Assembly (NCBI GenBank): GCA_009733575.1 | Contig: ML769644.1 | Coordinates: 31,897 to 95,896 of the forward strand | DNA: 64,000 nucleotides | Direction of reading: 5' to 3' | DNA from: Gymnopus androsaceus JB14 | Lineage: Eukaryota; Basidiomycota; Agaricomycetes; Agaricales; Omphalotaceae | Shown here: positions 54,431-64,000 of the stretch, one piece after another | Position numbering within the stretch: the stretch's first letter is position 1 | Layout of the letters: each line of letters opens with the position of its first letter | Notes under the pieces: generated by a model | Told to the model about the DNA's origin: nothing | The model's database searches: none | What the model saw: only the letters and a program-made list of their open reading frames with translations | Program-made: the position numbers and the translations under genes

Positions 54431-55586
54431 TGGATTCACAACACAGGCCCAATGTTCCTCTACATGGCCAAGTGTACCGGCAGCTATAGTTCCCAAACTG
54501 CCTTGAATACCGAGTTTATGATAACTGAGCAGCAGGGATTTGACGGTAGTACTTGGGCTCAGGCCGCTCTCGACACAGGCGCACCCGCTACCTTCACTAT
54601 TCCTTCAGATATCGCTTCCAGAAACTACATTCTCCGTCACAAAATTATGAATCTCGCTGGTGTCGATGAGAACTATCCATCCTGCTCCTGGTTTGCCGTA
54701 ACTCTTATTCGAGTGCACAGACAGTTACGTTCCCCGGTGGTTACAGTGCCAGTGATTCTGGCTTGTCTGCCGCAGGAAGTGCCATTTATTCCGTCAAGAC
54801 CAACACCGAAGTAAGTTGTGTGATACTCTTGCATTGCATTGCGCTTAACAAAACTTGTTTTCTCAGTATACCTTCCCCGGTCCTGCCCCCGTTATTGCCT
54901 CCGATGGGTCTTCCTCTGGATCATCCTCTGCTTCTGCCTCTGGATCTGCTTCCTCTGTTGCGTCTTCCCCTGCCGCATCTTCCACAGCTAGCGGAGTCCT
55001 TGTTGCCGCTACCTCCATCGCTGCATCCGAAACCGCCAGCGCATCCACAGAAACTTCCACTTCCACTTCGAGCTCAACTTCAACCTCAGTGGATGTAGAC
55101 AGCTGTAATACGGCTTGGACTGCCTGTAACAAAGCTTGTATGACTGCCAACAGCAATTCGACCGCTACCCCTACTATGTACACTTGCCAGACCAATTGTG
55201 TCAACTGTATGGCTGGTACTTCTTCGGTAGACGCTACTTCAACTCCGGTTGAGGCTACTAGCGCGACGTCGAGTGTTGAGGTTACTAGCGCATTGGCTAC
55301 TAGCATCTCTTTGGTTGATGTAACTAGTTCAATCAGCATTGCTTCTTCCAGTGTTGTTACGACTCCCTCCAGCGTTATTGCGACCTCTTCCAGTGTTGTT
55401 GCGACTCCCTCCAGCGTTGCCGCAACCTCTTCCAGCATTGTTGCGACTCCCTCCAGCATTGTTGCGACCTCCTCCAGTGTTGATGCGAGTCCCTCCAGCG
55501 TTATTGCAACCTCTTCCAGCATTGTTGCGACCTCTTATAGCGTTGTTGCTACTTCTTCCAGCGTTGTTGCAACCTCTTCCAGCATC
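54431..55586 (+). pseudogene. AA9 lytic polysaccharide monooxygenase relic with Ser/Thr-rich tail
   Basis: Plus strand. Exon with GPMFLYMAKCTGSYSSQ, QQGFDGSTWAQAALDTG and PATFTIPSDIASRNYILRHK, the C-terminal half of AA9 enzymes (copper enzymes that cut cellulose outside the cell). Then a frameshift near 54695, FPGGYSASDSGLSAAGSAIY, an intron 54811-54866, YTFPGPAPVIAS, and a Ser/Thr-rich tail with a Cys-rich insert (C-x6-C-x3-C...CQTNCVNC). The copper His brace at the mature N-terminus is missing. From about 55340 the tail is a 24-bp minisatellite coding for SSSVVATP-type units. The palindrome starts at 55587 and supplies the stop codon (55653). Confidence 0.7.
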
Positions 55587-55668
55587 TCGGCACCCTCCCA
55601 AAATGGCAGAGACCATCAAATACTGTTTATCCATAAGTTTTTAAAAAGATTGTGATAAGGTGATACAC

Positions 55669-56765
55669 TGTCAGGCCTTGGCTCATTTCTCATCCGCTAT
55701 CCACCCGCTGATGTTTCCCACGTTTCCTGGCCGTCCGCGGATACTTCCCACGCTTCCTGACCATCCGCGGATACTTCCTGCACTCATTACCTACATTGCG
55801 GGTGCTTTCCATGCTTATTTACCATTTATCCTGCCTGCCGGGCACTTTCTACATGTGATTACCACTTATCCTGCCTCCCGGGTGCCTCCCGCACTTGATA
55901 ACCATCCATCAGGCCTTCCCGACGACTTACACAGCCACCCTACAGTATATAAGTAGACACCCCGAGTCCATGCACCCTAGTCTGTTATTACCATTGTTAC
56001 CGAATCAATCCCGTTTTGCTCTGTCTCTGTCTCTGTCTCTCTATTTCTATCTGTTCTAACTAGCTGTGCCTTCCGAGCTCTGTTCGAAGGCCCACTGTCA
56101 TCTGCATTAACTGCGAGGCTCTGTCCGTAGATACCAAATCTACGTCCAGAGCTCACTGTCTTCTATCTCTGTTTACAACTTTACAACCAAAGCTCCTCGG
56201 GAGCTTCCTATTTGGGTTTTGCTACCTCTAGAACCTCTGGGACCGTCCGCTTTCACTCAATTCCGTCCGCTCCCACGCTATTTCCATCCGCTCTCACACT
56301 ATTCCCATCCGCTTTCACCCTATTCCATCCACTCCCACGCTATTTCCGTCCGCTTTTGCACTATTCCGTCCGCTCCCACGCTATTTCCGCCCGCTTTCAC
56401 CCTATTCCACCCGCTCTCACCCTATTTCCGTCCGCATTTGCTGTATTCCATCCGCATTATCCATATTTGGACTTATTACACCTTTTTGGACCACCCCTTC
56501 ACCCATATTCCATCCGCTCCCACTCATTTCTGGTTGTCGGACCACAATACCACCCGCTTCCTCCTGATTACGTCAGCGGGTGGCCCGTACACTGTTCCTT
56601 GCACCTCTGAGGCTTGTACTGTTCCGTACAACACTCATACTACTGTCCAGACCCACCTTACGGCACGGTTACCCCGGGTGGTCGCATTTGGTCTCCACCT
56701 ACATCTAGGTGCGAGACATTCGGGATACGTTGGTCCGAGATCCGTTTCGTGCACCGGGTCTCACA
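55669..56765 (+). mobile_element. Solo LTR, family alpha copy 2, 1097 bp, 5-bp TSD TACAC
   Basis: Start TGTCAGGCCTTGG, end CGGGTCTCACA, perfect duplication TACAC (55664-55668, 56766-56770). The right palindrome arm keeps one TACAC (revcomp of GTGTATCACC at about 59610). Same family as 13436-14403; longer mainly because of extra units of a CCGTCCGCTCCCACGCTATT minisatellite. TATA box ACAGTATATAAGTAGAC near 55940. Confidence 0.92.
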
Positions 56766-57224
56766 TACACCTAGCCCGATGCCCGCCCACTGGCGCCTAT
56801 AGCATAGTGCGCTCACCGGCGCTTATTTCCCGCCCTCCGGCGCTTATTTTGGAAAAAATGTCGGTGATTAGGCTTGATAAATACTGAAAGAATCATGAAA
56901 AATACTGAAAATATTCAGGCAGCGGGAATGCGCCCTGTGCCGCTTTAATTTTTGTCACATGATTTGGGACTTGATTTTAGCGCCCACAGGGGCTATTTTG
57001 CGGAAAAATTGAAAATTAGGCCTCATAAATCCCAGAAAAATCCTGGAAAAATTGTAAAAAATGTGGAAAATATTCAGGGATGTATCACAATCACATGACC
57101 CTGGATCTTTCGCAAAAACAACCCAATAATGGATAATAATCACAAAAAATCACAAATTTCTCATAAAACAGCAGCAGGGGTAGGGATATACACCATACCG
57201 TATATGGTTATGATGACATTCTAT

Positions 57225-57480
57225 AAATATGATTAGAGTGGCACTGTAAAATATGGTCATAGTGGCACTGTATGAACATGGTTAGAGTGGCACTATATTT
57301 ACAGTGGCACCAGTATGATTACAGTGGCACTATAAAATATGGTCATGCTGGCACTGTGTGAATATGGTTAGGGTGGCACTATATTTACAGTGGCACCATA
57401 TAAATATGGTTACAGTGGCACTGTATAAATATTCTTACAGTAACACTGTATGAATATTGTTATGGTACCACCATATACAG
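57225..57480. repeat. Minisatellite GTGGCACTGTA..ATATGGT, about 30-bp units
   Basis: Units such as AGTGGCACTGTAAAATATGG follow each other at least eight times in the left palindrome arm. The mirrored array in the right arm lies at about 58980-59160 and has fewer units. Confidence 0.75.
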
Positions 57481-58597
57481 TGACAGCAAAATCAAACCTG
57501 CACCCCTGATTTGGAAGCCGCATACATTCCTGGCACTAAACTTTTTTTACTGCTTTTTTGGCAATACTGCAGTATTACAACTATGTACTGTACTCTATGC
57601 TATTCCTGGTGTGAATACAGGCCATATTCACCTGAAATTTACTAATGTTGACATGAGGAGGACTTTTTCTGTGTGGTAAGAGCTGGCGACGCATGCAGTT
57701 TCTGAATCGGGGGTGCAGGGTTTGATTTTGCTGTCACTGTAAATATGGTTAAAATATCACCATATAAATTATAAATACAGTTATGGTACTGCCATGTTAA
57801 CATGGTTATGGAACAGCCACTAGGGATCCGCACTATGACTGTATGATATGGCTTACAGTTACAGTTATACAGGTACTTGTAATTGTACTGTAAAGAGTAT
57901 CTGAGGACACTTTTTACAGCCATATTTATATGGTTGCTGTACAGGTATCTCATACAGCAAGATTACAGTATCATTACTGGTTTTGACCAACTATTCAATC
58001 ATGTATTGACTATGAGTAGAGTATAGCTCAGTACCATGGATGAAACTAACCAGTATATTCACTAACATAGGATATGGCTTTATGTCTGAGTTATGACAGT
58101 TACAGTACTACAATACCAATGCAAGTGTAGTGTCAATGTACTTGTAACTCAGAAAGGTAACTCATGTGATGGAGTTTGGGTGACTTGGGATATACAAGTA
58201 CATTGACAGCTAAGGTACTGTGATATACTGGTACAGAAGCATGATATGACTTGTGTTAATTGCAGCCCTACTTTTATATGTTATGGTACTGCTATGACTA
58301 GAATGATATGGCTGTATTGGAGTAGTACTGATAACTCAGTGTGAGTATATGCATAGTATCATCAGGATCAGGGTACTCTTGTACTATTACAACCAACTGT
58401 TCATGGATTTCGGAAAAATACACAATAGAAAACAACAGAAAAGATACCAAAACCTTGAGGATGAATTTACTCCATACAATTACAAGTACCTGTATAACTT
58501 TAACTGTAAGCCATATTATACAGTTATAGTGCAGATCCCTAGTGGCTGTTCCATAACCATATTTACATGGCAGTACCATAACTGTATTTATAATTTA

Positions 58598-58961
58598 TAG
58601 TTTGTGACTCGGGTCAGGTTGGGTGCCCAAAACATCAACCCAACCTGGAGCCAAGGCTATACCCATACCTGGTTCGACAGGTATGGGTTTCTCATGGTTG
58701 GGTTAGGTTACAGTTTCTCCCAGACACCAGGAATCCCATATAGAAATGCAAACCAATAATGACATCATAACCAAAAAGAACTCAAATTTTTTGTGATACG
58801 ACATCATAATTGAGGGTTCACGTATTTTTGTATCAAAAAAAACAGTACAGTACTACAAATTTACTAAGATGAAGTACAGCTATGAGATCAATACAACCCA
58901 ACCCAGCACAGCCACCTGACCCGGAAACCTGGCTCACCCAGCATACCTGGGCCACACACTA
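58598..58961. mobile_element. hAT-type MITE, 364 bp, 8-bp TSD ATAATTTA
   Basis: Ends TAGTTTGTGACTCGGG and CCACACACTA, with perfect duplication ATAATTTA at 58590-58597 and 58962-58969. Present only in the right arm of the palindrome; the left arm reads CCATATAAATTATAAATACA without it. Confidence 0.88.
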
Positions 58962-59824
58962 ATAATTTATATGGCAATGTTTTAACCATACTCATACAGT
59001 GCCAGCATGACCATATTTTATAGTGCCACTGTAATCATAGTGGTGCCACTGTAAATATAGTGCCACTTTAACCATATTCATACAATGCCACCATGACCAT
59101 ATTTTACAGTGCCACTATGACCATATTTTACAGTGCCACTCTAATCATATTTATAGAATGTCATCATAACCATAAATGGTATGGTGTATATCCCTACCCC
59201 TGCTGCTGTTTTATGAGAAATTTGTGATTTTTTGTGATTATTATCCATTATTGGGTTTTTTTTGCAAAAGATCCAGGGTCATGTGATTGTGATACATCCC
59301 TGAATATTTTCGACATTTTTTACAATTTTTCCAGGATTTTTCCGGGATTTATGAGGCCTAATTTTCAATTTTTCCCCAAAATAAGCCCCTGTGGGCGCTA
59401 AAATCAAGTCCCAAATCATGTGACAAAAATTAATGTCGGTACAGGGTGCATTCCCACTGCCTGAATATTTTCAGTATTTTTCATGATTTTTTCAGTATTT
59501 ATCAAGCCTAATCACCAACATTTTTTTCCAAAATAAGCGCCGGAGGGCGGGAAATAAGCGCCGGTGAGCGCACTATGCTATAGGTGCCAGTGGGCGGGCA
59601 TCAGGCTAGGTGTATCACCTTATCACAATCTTTTGTAAAACTTATGGATAAACAGTATTTGATGGTATTCTGCCATTTTGGGAGGGTGCCGAAGGTGCCG
59701 TGGGCTGCCGAATAAGCGCCCTGGGTGCCAGGCCAGATTTTAGCAGCTGCCCGGCCATATTCCCGGGCTCCAGAAGTTATCGTAGCTCTTTACAAAAGCT
59801 CTACGAAGTCTTATCAACATTTTT

Positions 59825-60924
59825 TTAAAAGGCTTTACAGCATCGGTTGATGTGCCAGAGGAAGCCGATGTACTTGAAGAAGGATGCGAAAGGAACAAAT
59901 TTGCTCGGCGCCCATGGCCATCCTAGAATTGCAGCGGTGGACCAGATGAGAGAGTTGTCGTAGGTGAAGGTGAAGGAGCCGTCTTCATTCTGTCCCTTCG
60001 GGTACCGGAAGAAGACAAAATCGTCGACCCATTTCAGTAGGGCCTCTATGCCTCTGAACTTGAGAATCCAGGCCATTGCGTCCGCAACGTGACCCCAGAT
60101 GCCCGGCGCAGGTCTCTTTCCGAAATTGAGCATGAGGTCGAGGTGGATAAGACCATCAAGCATAAGTGCGACGAATCGACGGGCGGAGGGGTGGATGGGG
60201 ATGTTTCGAAATGCTGCGTCGACATTGAATATTGCAGCTTGAGTTCCTGTAGGGGCTTCAGCTACCATCAGATAGCATTCTGAGAAGGATCCCCAGTCGC
60301 AGGGAAAGTCATTCGCGTCTATGAGGGCGTTGATGGATATTTCCGATGCGTCGAATTCAATAGGAGGCAGAGGGTGACTATCGGTAGGGAGAGGATGGGT
60401 AGCGCGTGCGGAAAGTCTGGAGGTAGAGTTTTTTGCGGGAAGGAGTGGTCAATTACAATGCGGAATTTGCCAGGTCGTTGTTCAACGACGGCCATGGGAG
60501 CTGTGGTGAAGTTACCAATCTGAGCCTGAAGCTCGTCGGGATGGAATGGGCGTGAGATTCTACCCAATTCCATCTCTTGTGCAAATTTTGCACGGATGAC
60601 GCTAGCGTGTTGTTCTGTTTTGAAGTGATTAGGCGGGATGTAAGTCGAAGCGAGTGAATAGTTATCGAGGCCAATGCGGAAACCTTCTTCGAGATCTTTC
60701 GGAATCTCGGCGAACTTCTGAGGGGCGTTGGATTCCTCCAGAAGTCGCTTCCACGCCTCGGGTATGAGACGTGTGGAGAAGCGAATGTCATTAGCGTGGG
60801 TGCTCCTGGGCTCCGTGTTCCGAGGATCCACACAGTCCACACTTGTGGGTGAACGTGCAGTGTGATTTGGTACAGGCGGAGGGACCGTTGAAGCTGACGC
60901 CATAGGCGTTTCCGTCTGAGTCAA
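59825..60924 (-). pseudogene. Reverse transcriptase of the DIRS/Ngaro-type element
   Basis: The first frame (60319-60924) reads NHFKTEQHASVIRAKFAQEM, AQIGNFTTAPMAVVEQRPGK and FRIVIDHSFPQ. A frameshift near 60400 moves to the frame of DASEISINALIDANDFPCD and GTQAAIFNVDAAFRNIPIHP (motif with the first Asp), MLNFGKRPAPGIWGHVADAM, and KWVDDFVFFRYP (V-D-D catalytic box). It stops after KYIGFLWHIN where the RT thumb should continue. Foreign DNA follows. Confidence 0.85.
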
Positions 60925-60931
60925 CGTATTG

Positions 60932-62652
60932 TCAACCAGACTTACGCAGGTAATCAGAGGATTTTGGCTTGTGGAAATTCCAGTTGTGGTCGTAGGAACC
61001 GCAGAGGTAACATTTGCATTTGGTACCTGTACGCAAGTTTTCTTTCGAGGACAATTCTCCGTCGCGAAAGGAGTGCTTCTGGCCGTTTCCTTGACCCCTG
61101 GAGGATGGTTGTGAGGACGTGTTTGACTGCTTCTGGTTCTGGTTCTTCCGCCGAGCCTCTTCCTCCTTCACCTTAAGCGTCTGCCAGGAAAGGAGGGATT
61201 CTTGGAAGAGACCCGAGTGGAAGAGGTCGACGCGGATATTGTCGTTAGGGAAGGTGAACCATTGGCGATAGGCTCTGTCCACGTAAATCTTGTAGATGTC
61301 GAAGCCGAGCTCGAAGTCAGATCGATCCCGAATCATGTCGAACATCGCCTGGAACATGTCAGCGATAGCGAGGGCAAGCTTGTGACCTGGGGCAGATGCT
61401 CCTTTAGGAATGAAGTGCTGGCGGACTGCTCTGGGTAGGCCACGGGAAATGCTATTGAAGTCGTTCATGTCTATCTGAGACAGCGGGATTTCGGTGAACG
61501 ACCTCGATTTCACCTTGATACCTCCGGAACCATCTAGGATGATAGCACTAGCGTCCGCGGACTCAACGGGTTTCAGGGTTGAGTCGGCATAACGAGATGC
61601 AAAGTAAGCCAATGGGATGAAGGTCTTCATACCGCTTCGAAGAGTGGAGGCGACGAGGTTATTGGCGATGCTTTCCAAGCAGAAGGGCTCCGTGTAGGAG
61701 TACAGCTGGGCCCTGCTTGGATCGCACCAACTACCTTTGAGGTCTCCTTCCTCGTCCCTGTTCGCCGAATCTTTGCCAACGGGATCCTGGGTGGCCCGAT
61801 GGTTTGGAGTGTGGGTCTCTCGTCTGCGGGGAGAGTGGGAGTGGCGATCCGAGACGTCTCGGCGTTGTGAATGAGGTGAACGAGGAGGGGGTAGAGGTGC
61901 CTGGAAAGGGCTTCGAAGAGGTGGAGCTGGACCATGTCCAGATCCTGGAGACGTCACTCAAAGGCTGACCCACGAGAGTGGGAGGAGCCTGGGTGAGAAC
62001 CTAGAGGAGAAACTAGGTTAGCGCATGTTCGGGACAAAACATATGTGCGCGAGTCAAGGAGAAATGACAGGATGGAACATCGAGGAGAAATGATGTACAC
62101 GTCAAGGAGAAATGACGAGTCGTCGAGGAGAAATGACGGAAAATTAGAAACCTCACCATGTTGTCCCTGGGCTGGGTGACTATCCTGCCCGCGTCTCGAA
62201 GCTGAGGAGCCGAGATCCTGGCCACCGTATTCCGCGTTGAAGGCGGTCGGGGTCAGAATCCCTCCCCAGCTGCTTGCGCTGAGTGGAGGAGCCAAACGGC
62301 CCGAGCCAGATGGTTGTACTTGCGAGGGAGGAGTAGGGGGCACCAGTGGTGCACGGATCCCGTTCCAAGGAGAGACTGGAGGTGGTCGGATACCACGGAA
62401 TGGGGGAGGAGCAGGTGGCGCGGAGAGAGGTGCCCTGCAACGAGAGATTGGGTCAATGTGGTCTTCGTTTAGAAGGTGTAGGAGGCTCCCGTTTGAACGT
62501 TTCTGCTGCTGTGGGCGCTCTGGAGAAGGTGGCTGTTGTTGACCTCGCTGGTGTCTAGAAGGTCTGGCGTTGTTCCCTGTCTCTGTTGGCTGATGAGGGG
62601 GAGCGCCAGCAGTGCCAGCGGCGTCCTTTCTTTGCTGTCTCGTCGTAGTCAT
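60932..62652 (-). CDS. Gag-like protein of the DIRS/Ngaro-type element, probably two exons
   Basis: Exon 1 from the ATG at 62652 is Pro/Gln/Ser-rich (PPSPERPQQQKRSNGSLLHL). An intron probably runs from about 62158 to 61990. Exon 2 has ESIANNLVASTLRSGMKTFI, FIPKGASAPGHKLALAIADM, FQAMFDMIRDRSDFELGFDI, then a Gln/Ser-rich stretch and a C-terminal zinc knuckle of unusual form, CYLCGSYDHNWNFH (C-x2-C-x4-H-x4-H). It ends DYLRKSG at 60932 next to the RT start. Nucleocapsid-like RNA binding is inferred. Confidence 0.65.
62035..62152. repeat. Tandem GGAGAAATGA repeats in the presumed gag intron
   Basis: At least four units of (GT)C(A/G)AGGAGAAATGA, spaced 18-30 bp. The repeat gives the minus-strand frame its FLLD repeats, which is why the frame stays open across the presumed intron. 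Confidence 0.7.
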
Positions 62653-63826
62653 CTAAGTGGGAGAGAGAGAAAGTGGCGAATTGAGAGAAAGTGGTAAAAT
62701 TCCCGGAGAAGGAAACGAGCGATTTCGGAGATTTTCGCGAGGAGTGAAATGAAAATATATTCGGTGAGAAGGAAGAAGGAATGGAGGAATTCCTTCGAGG
62801 TTGAATATCGCTGTGGTGGAAGTGGAGAACAAGAAACTGGGAAACTCCGAACATGGGATCGCGACAACGTGACGAAAACGCAGTCTACTTTTCCCGCGGG
62901 TCACGCATAGGCTTGGACAAACTCGACGTGGAATGACAGAGTTGAAGACGCGATCTTGTGAAAAGATAATGCTCTTCATTGTGGAGGGTCACGGCGTAGG
63001 GAGGATTGGGGAGTTGGTAGTGATTCCGGAGGCGGATAGAAAGCCGCAAAAGTAGTAGCGTTGCGTCGAGCGCAGTCAGGACTTAAATGATACAAGTTCG
63101 ATAGAGTCGACGTTTGGTCGACGTCCTGGTTTACAACAAGCGATTCCGTTTGTACAGTATAGAGGCACGGCCTTGTTCCATGGCCATGTAGAGGAGCCTA
63201 CGATAAATATCAATCCTAACAAGTTATTGAGCACAGAGGAAATACATAGCTCACACTAAGTAGTTCCCCAACCAACCGCAAAGGTATCCTGTGCGACGCC
63301 ACCCCTCACTCTTACTCTCCAAGACTCTCCCTGCGCTCACTAACCCTATCCAAGAATCCCACCTTTTCAAAATATCCACAGCTGTTCTGCTTGCGATTAG
63401 TCTCTAGCTCGTCTTTTAACGTGTCATTATCAGCGGCGGAGAGATGTGATCGCCAATTCATAGCAGACTTTTCCAACGTGGTGAGCTTTGTTTTGAAGCT
63501 GGATTATGGGATGGGGGTACGGACGAAGCTGTGGTAGTGAATGCAGAGGTGAGGAAAGTTACCTCCGGCGCAGGAGGAGGCACCGATACAAGTGTAACTG
63601 CCTGCGGAGCTAGATATTATCGGCGATTTCTCTGCTTCAGCAAAATCTGAAGCGAAGTTTGATTATTTCCCTGGTAAGATATAAGAGTAAGAAAGTTGTA
63701 AGAAGACTTGGCAGCGCACTTGTCTTCAGTGGATGCATCTATGCTAGACACCACTAATTCTTGAAAAGCCTTCCAGAGTTCTTTACGTTGACTGTATAGA
63801 ATATAAACAAGTTACTGTCCTGGCTT
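62653..63826. other. Leader of the DIRS-type element and flank; no supported gene
   Basis: About 1.2 kb. Short Ser/Phe-rich minus-strand frames at 62653-62979 have no domain. No terminal repeat of the element was recognised, although its 5' end should lie here. Confidence 0.4.
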
Positions 63827-64000
63827 CTACCGTTGCTCGGTCTCTAAGTCTTCTGAATCTCGGTCCATTCGAGGGCGTTTGGCACCGGGCTGCTCCTTTT
63901 CAGATTCAGCTCTCGTATCCGCCACATAGTCGTCCAGGGAGTTGGCATGATGGTCGAACAAAATGGCGCCCAGGTTAACCAAGCGCCCATGGTGAAATTT
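63827..64000 (-). CDS. Partial protein, C-terminal 57 residues, runs off the window
   Basis: Open on the minus strand from the window edge to a TAG at 63827. It starts GRLVNLGAILFDHHANSLDD, then YVADTRAESEKEQ, a basic GAKRPRMDR that could be a nuclear signal, and an acidic end DSEDLETEQR. Codon texture looks coding. No family recognised; the remainder lies beyond 64000. Confidence 0.5.
   Translation of the reverse strand, partial: KFHHGRLVNLGAILFDHHANSLDDYVADTRAESEKEQPGAKRPRMDRDSEDLETEQR

Larger units (their letters stand above)
55587..59692. mobile_element. Giant palindromic foldback element, 4.1 kb, arms about 1.4 kb
   Basis: The outer ends TCGGCACCCTCCCAAAATGG (55587) and CCATTTTGGGAGGGTGCCGA (ending 59692) are exact inverse copies. 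The arms stay alignable inwards: the GGCGCTTATT pair, the TTATGAGGCCTAATTTTCAA block, the GTGGCACTGTA repeats, and ATCCCTAGTGGCTGTTCCAT near 57820/58530. The centre is about 57970-58290. Only the left arm has a solo LTR (55669-56765) and only the right arm a hAT MITE (58598-58961); the partner arm keeps the empty site each time. No ORF with a domain. No target duplication was found, and the right flank (59693-59830) is not matched on the left. Confidence 0.85.
51664..62652 (-). mobile_element. DIRS/Ngaro-type retroelement with tyrosine recombinase, split by 5.9 kb of foreign DNA
   Basis: Minus-strand order gag (60932-62652), RT (59825-60924), RNase H (53464-53940), tyrosine recombinase (52107-53105). 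This set, without an integrase, is the mark of DIRS/Ngaro elements. RT and RNase H are normally one frame; here the block from about 53900 to 59840 (AA9 pseudogene plus palindrome) lies between them. RT has a frameshift near 60400. I could not find the split direct repeats or inverted repeats that should mark the ends; the limits given are those of coding or 3' flank DNA. Confidence 0.82.

Noticed and set aside
54863..55522. Long minus-strand frame of 219 codons rich in Glu/Val/Ala
   Set aside because: It is the mirror of the Ser/Thr-rich AA9 tail minisatellite; repeats of TCT/GTT give open frames on both strands.
56212..56887. Long plus-strand frames rich in Pro/His/Ser in the solo LTR, repeated at 13304-13914
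   Set aside because: They are produced by the CCGCTCCCACGCTATT minisatellite of the LTR and cross its border into the palindrome.

Overview
The window looks like nuclear DNA of a basidiomycete fungus, most likely a wood- or litter-decaying agaricomycete. Genes are broken by many 40-70 bp GT..AG introns. The gene content (P450s with an N-terminal membrane anchor, a fungal sesquiterpene synthase, an AA9 monooxygenase relic, an F-box-like protein) is typical of that group. No database search was possible; all identities come from motifs and hand-spliced translation. Exon borders are inferred and have not been tested.

Genes. Region 1 (1-12.3 kb) holds two cytochrome P450 genes (complement 419-2579 and complement 8566-10644), a small unknown gene (7361-8152) and a probable alpha/beta-barrel (ABM-like) gene (complement 11520-12266). 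Region 3 (32-40.3 kb) holds a gene whose single reading frame joins a three-repeat Myb DNA-binding protein to a complete glutathione S-transferase (complement 32072-34178), a sesquiterpene synthase (complement 35670-36935), and a third P450 that shares a 1.1 kb divergent promoter region with the synthase (38050-40227). Together these look like a small terpenoid cluster: cyclase, oxidase, and a possible regulator/conjugation protein. The two P450s of region 1 may once have belonged to it, but about 20 kb of transposons now separates them. Region 4 (47-51 kb) has an orphan four-exon gene and an F-box-like gene. A gene fragment runs off the right edge.

Mobile DNA. Region 2 (12.5-32 kb) is a nested transposon bed. 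A dead Ty1/copia element (13035-20855) has been hit by two solo LTRs, a chimeric copia fragment, a CATCAGC-type MITE, a TA-target MITE, a hAT MITE and, at one LTR, a Tc1/mariner element. It is followed by more solo LTRs, a 2.4 kb foldback element and hAT MITEs. Most solo LTRs have exact 5-bp target duplications and most hAT-like MITEs exact 8-bp ones, so their borders are certain. Region 5 (51.7-63 kb) is a DIRS/Ngaro-type retroelement with a tyrosine recombinase (gag, RT, RNase H, recombinase, all on the minus strand). Its polymerase gene is split by about 5.9 kb of foreign DNA: an AA9 monooxygenase pseudogene joined to a 4.1 kb near-perfect palindrome that itself carries a solo LTR and a hAT MITE.

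Most notable are the Myb-GST fusion beside the terpene synthase, the giant palindrome whose two arms serve as each other's empty-site controls, and a MITE family with a fixed terminal heptamer but different, internally matched arms.
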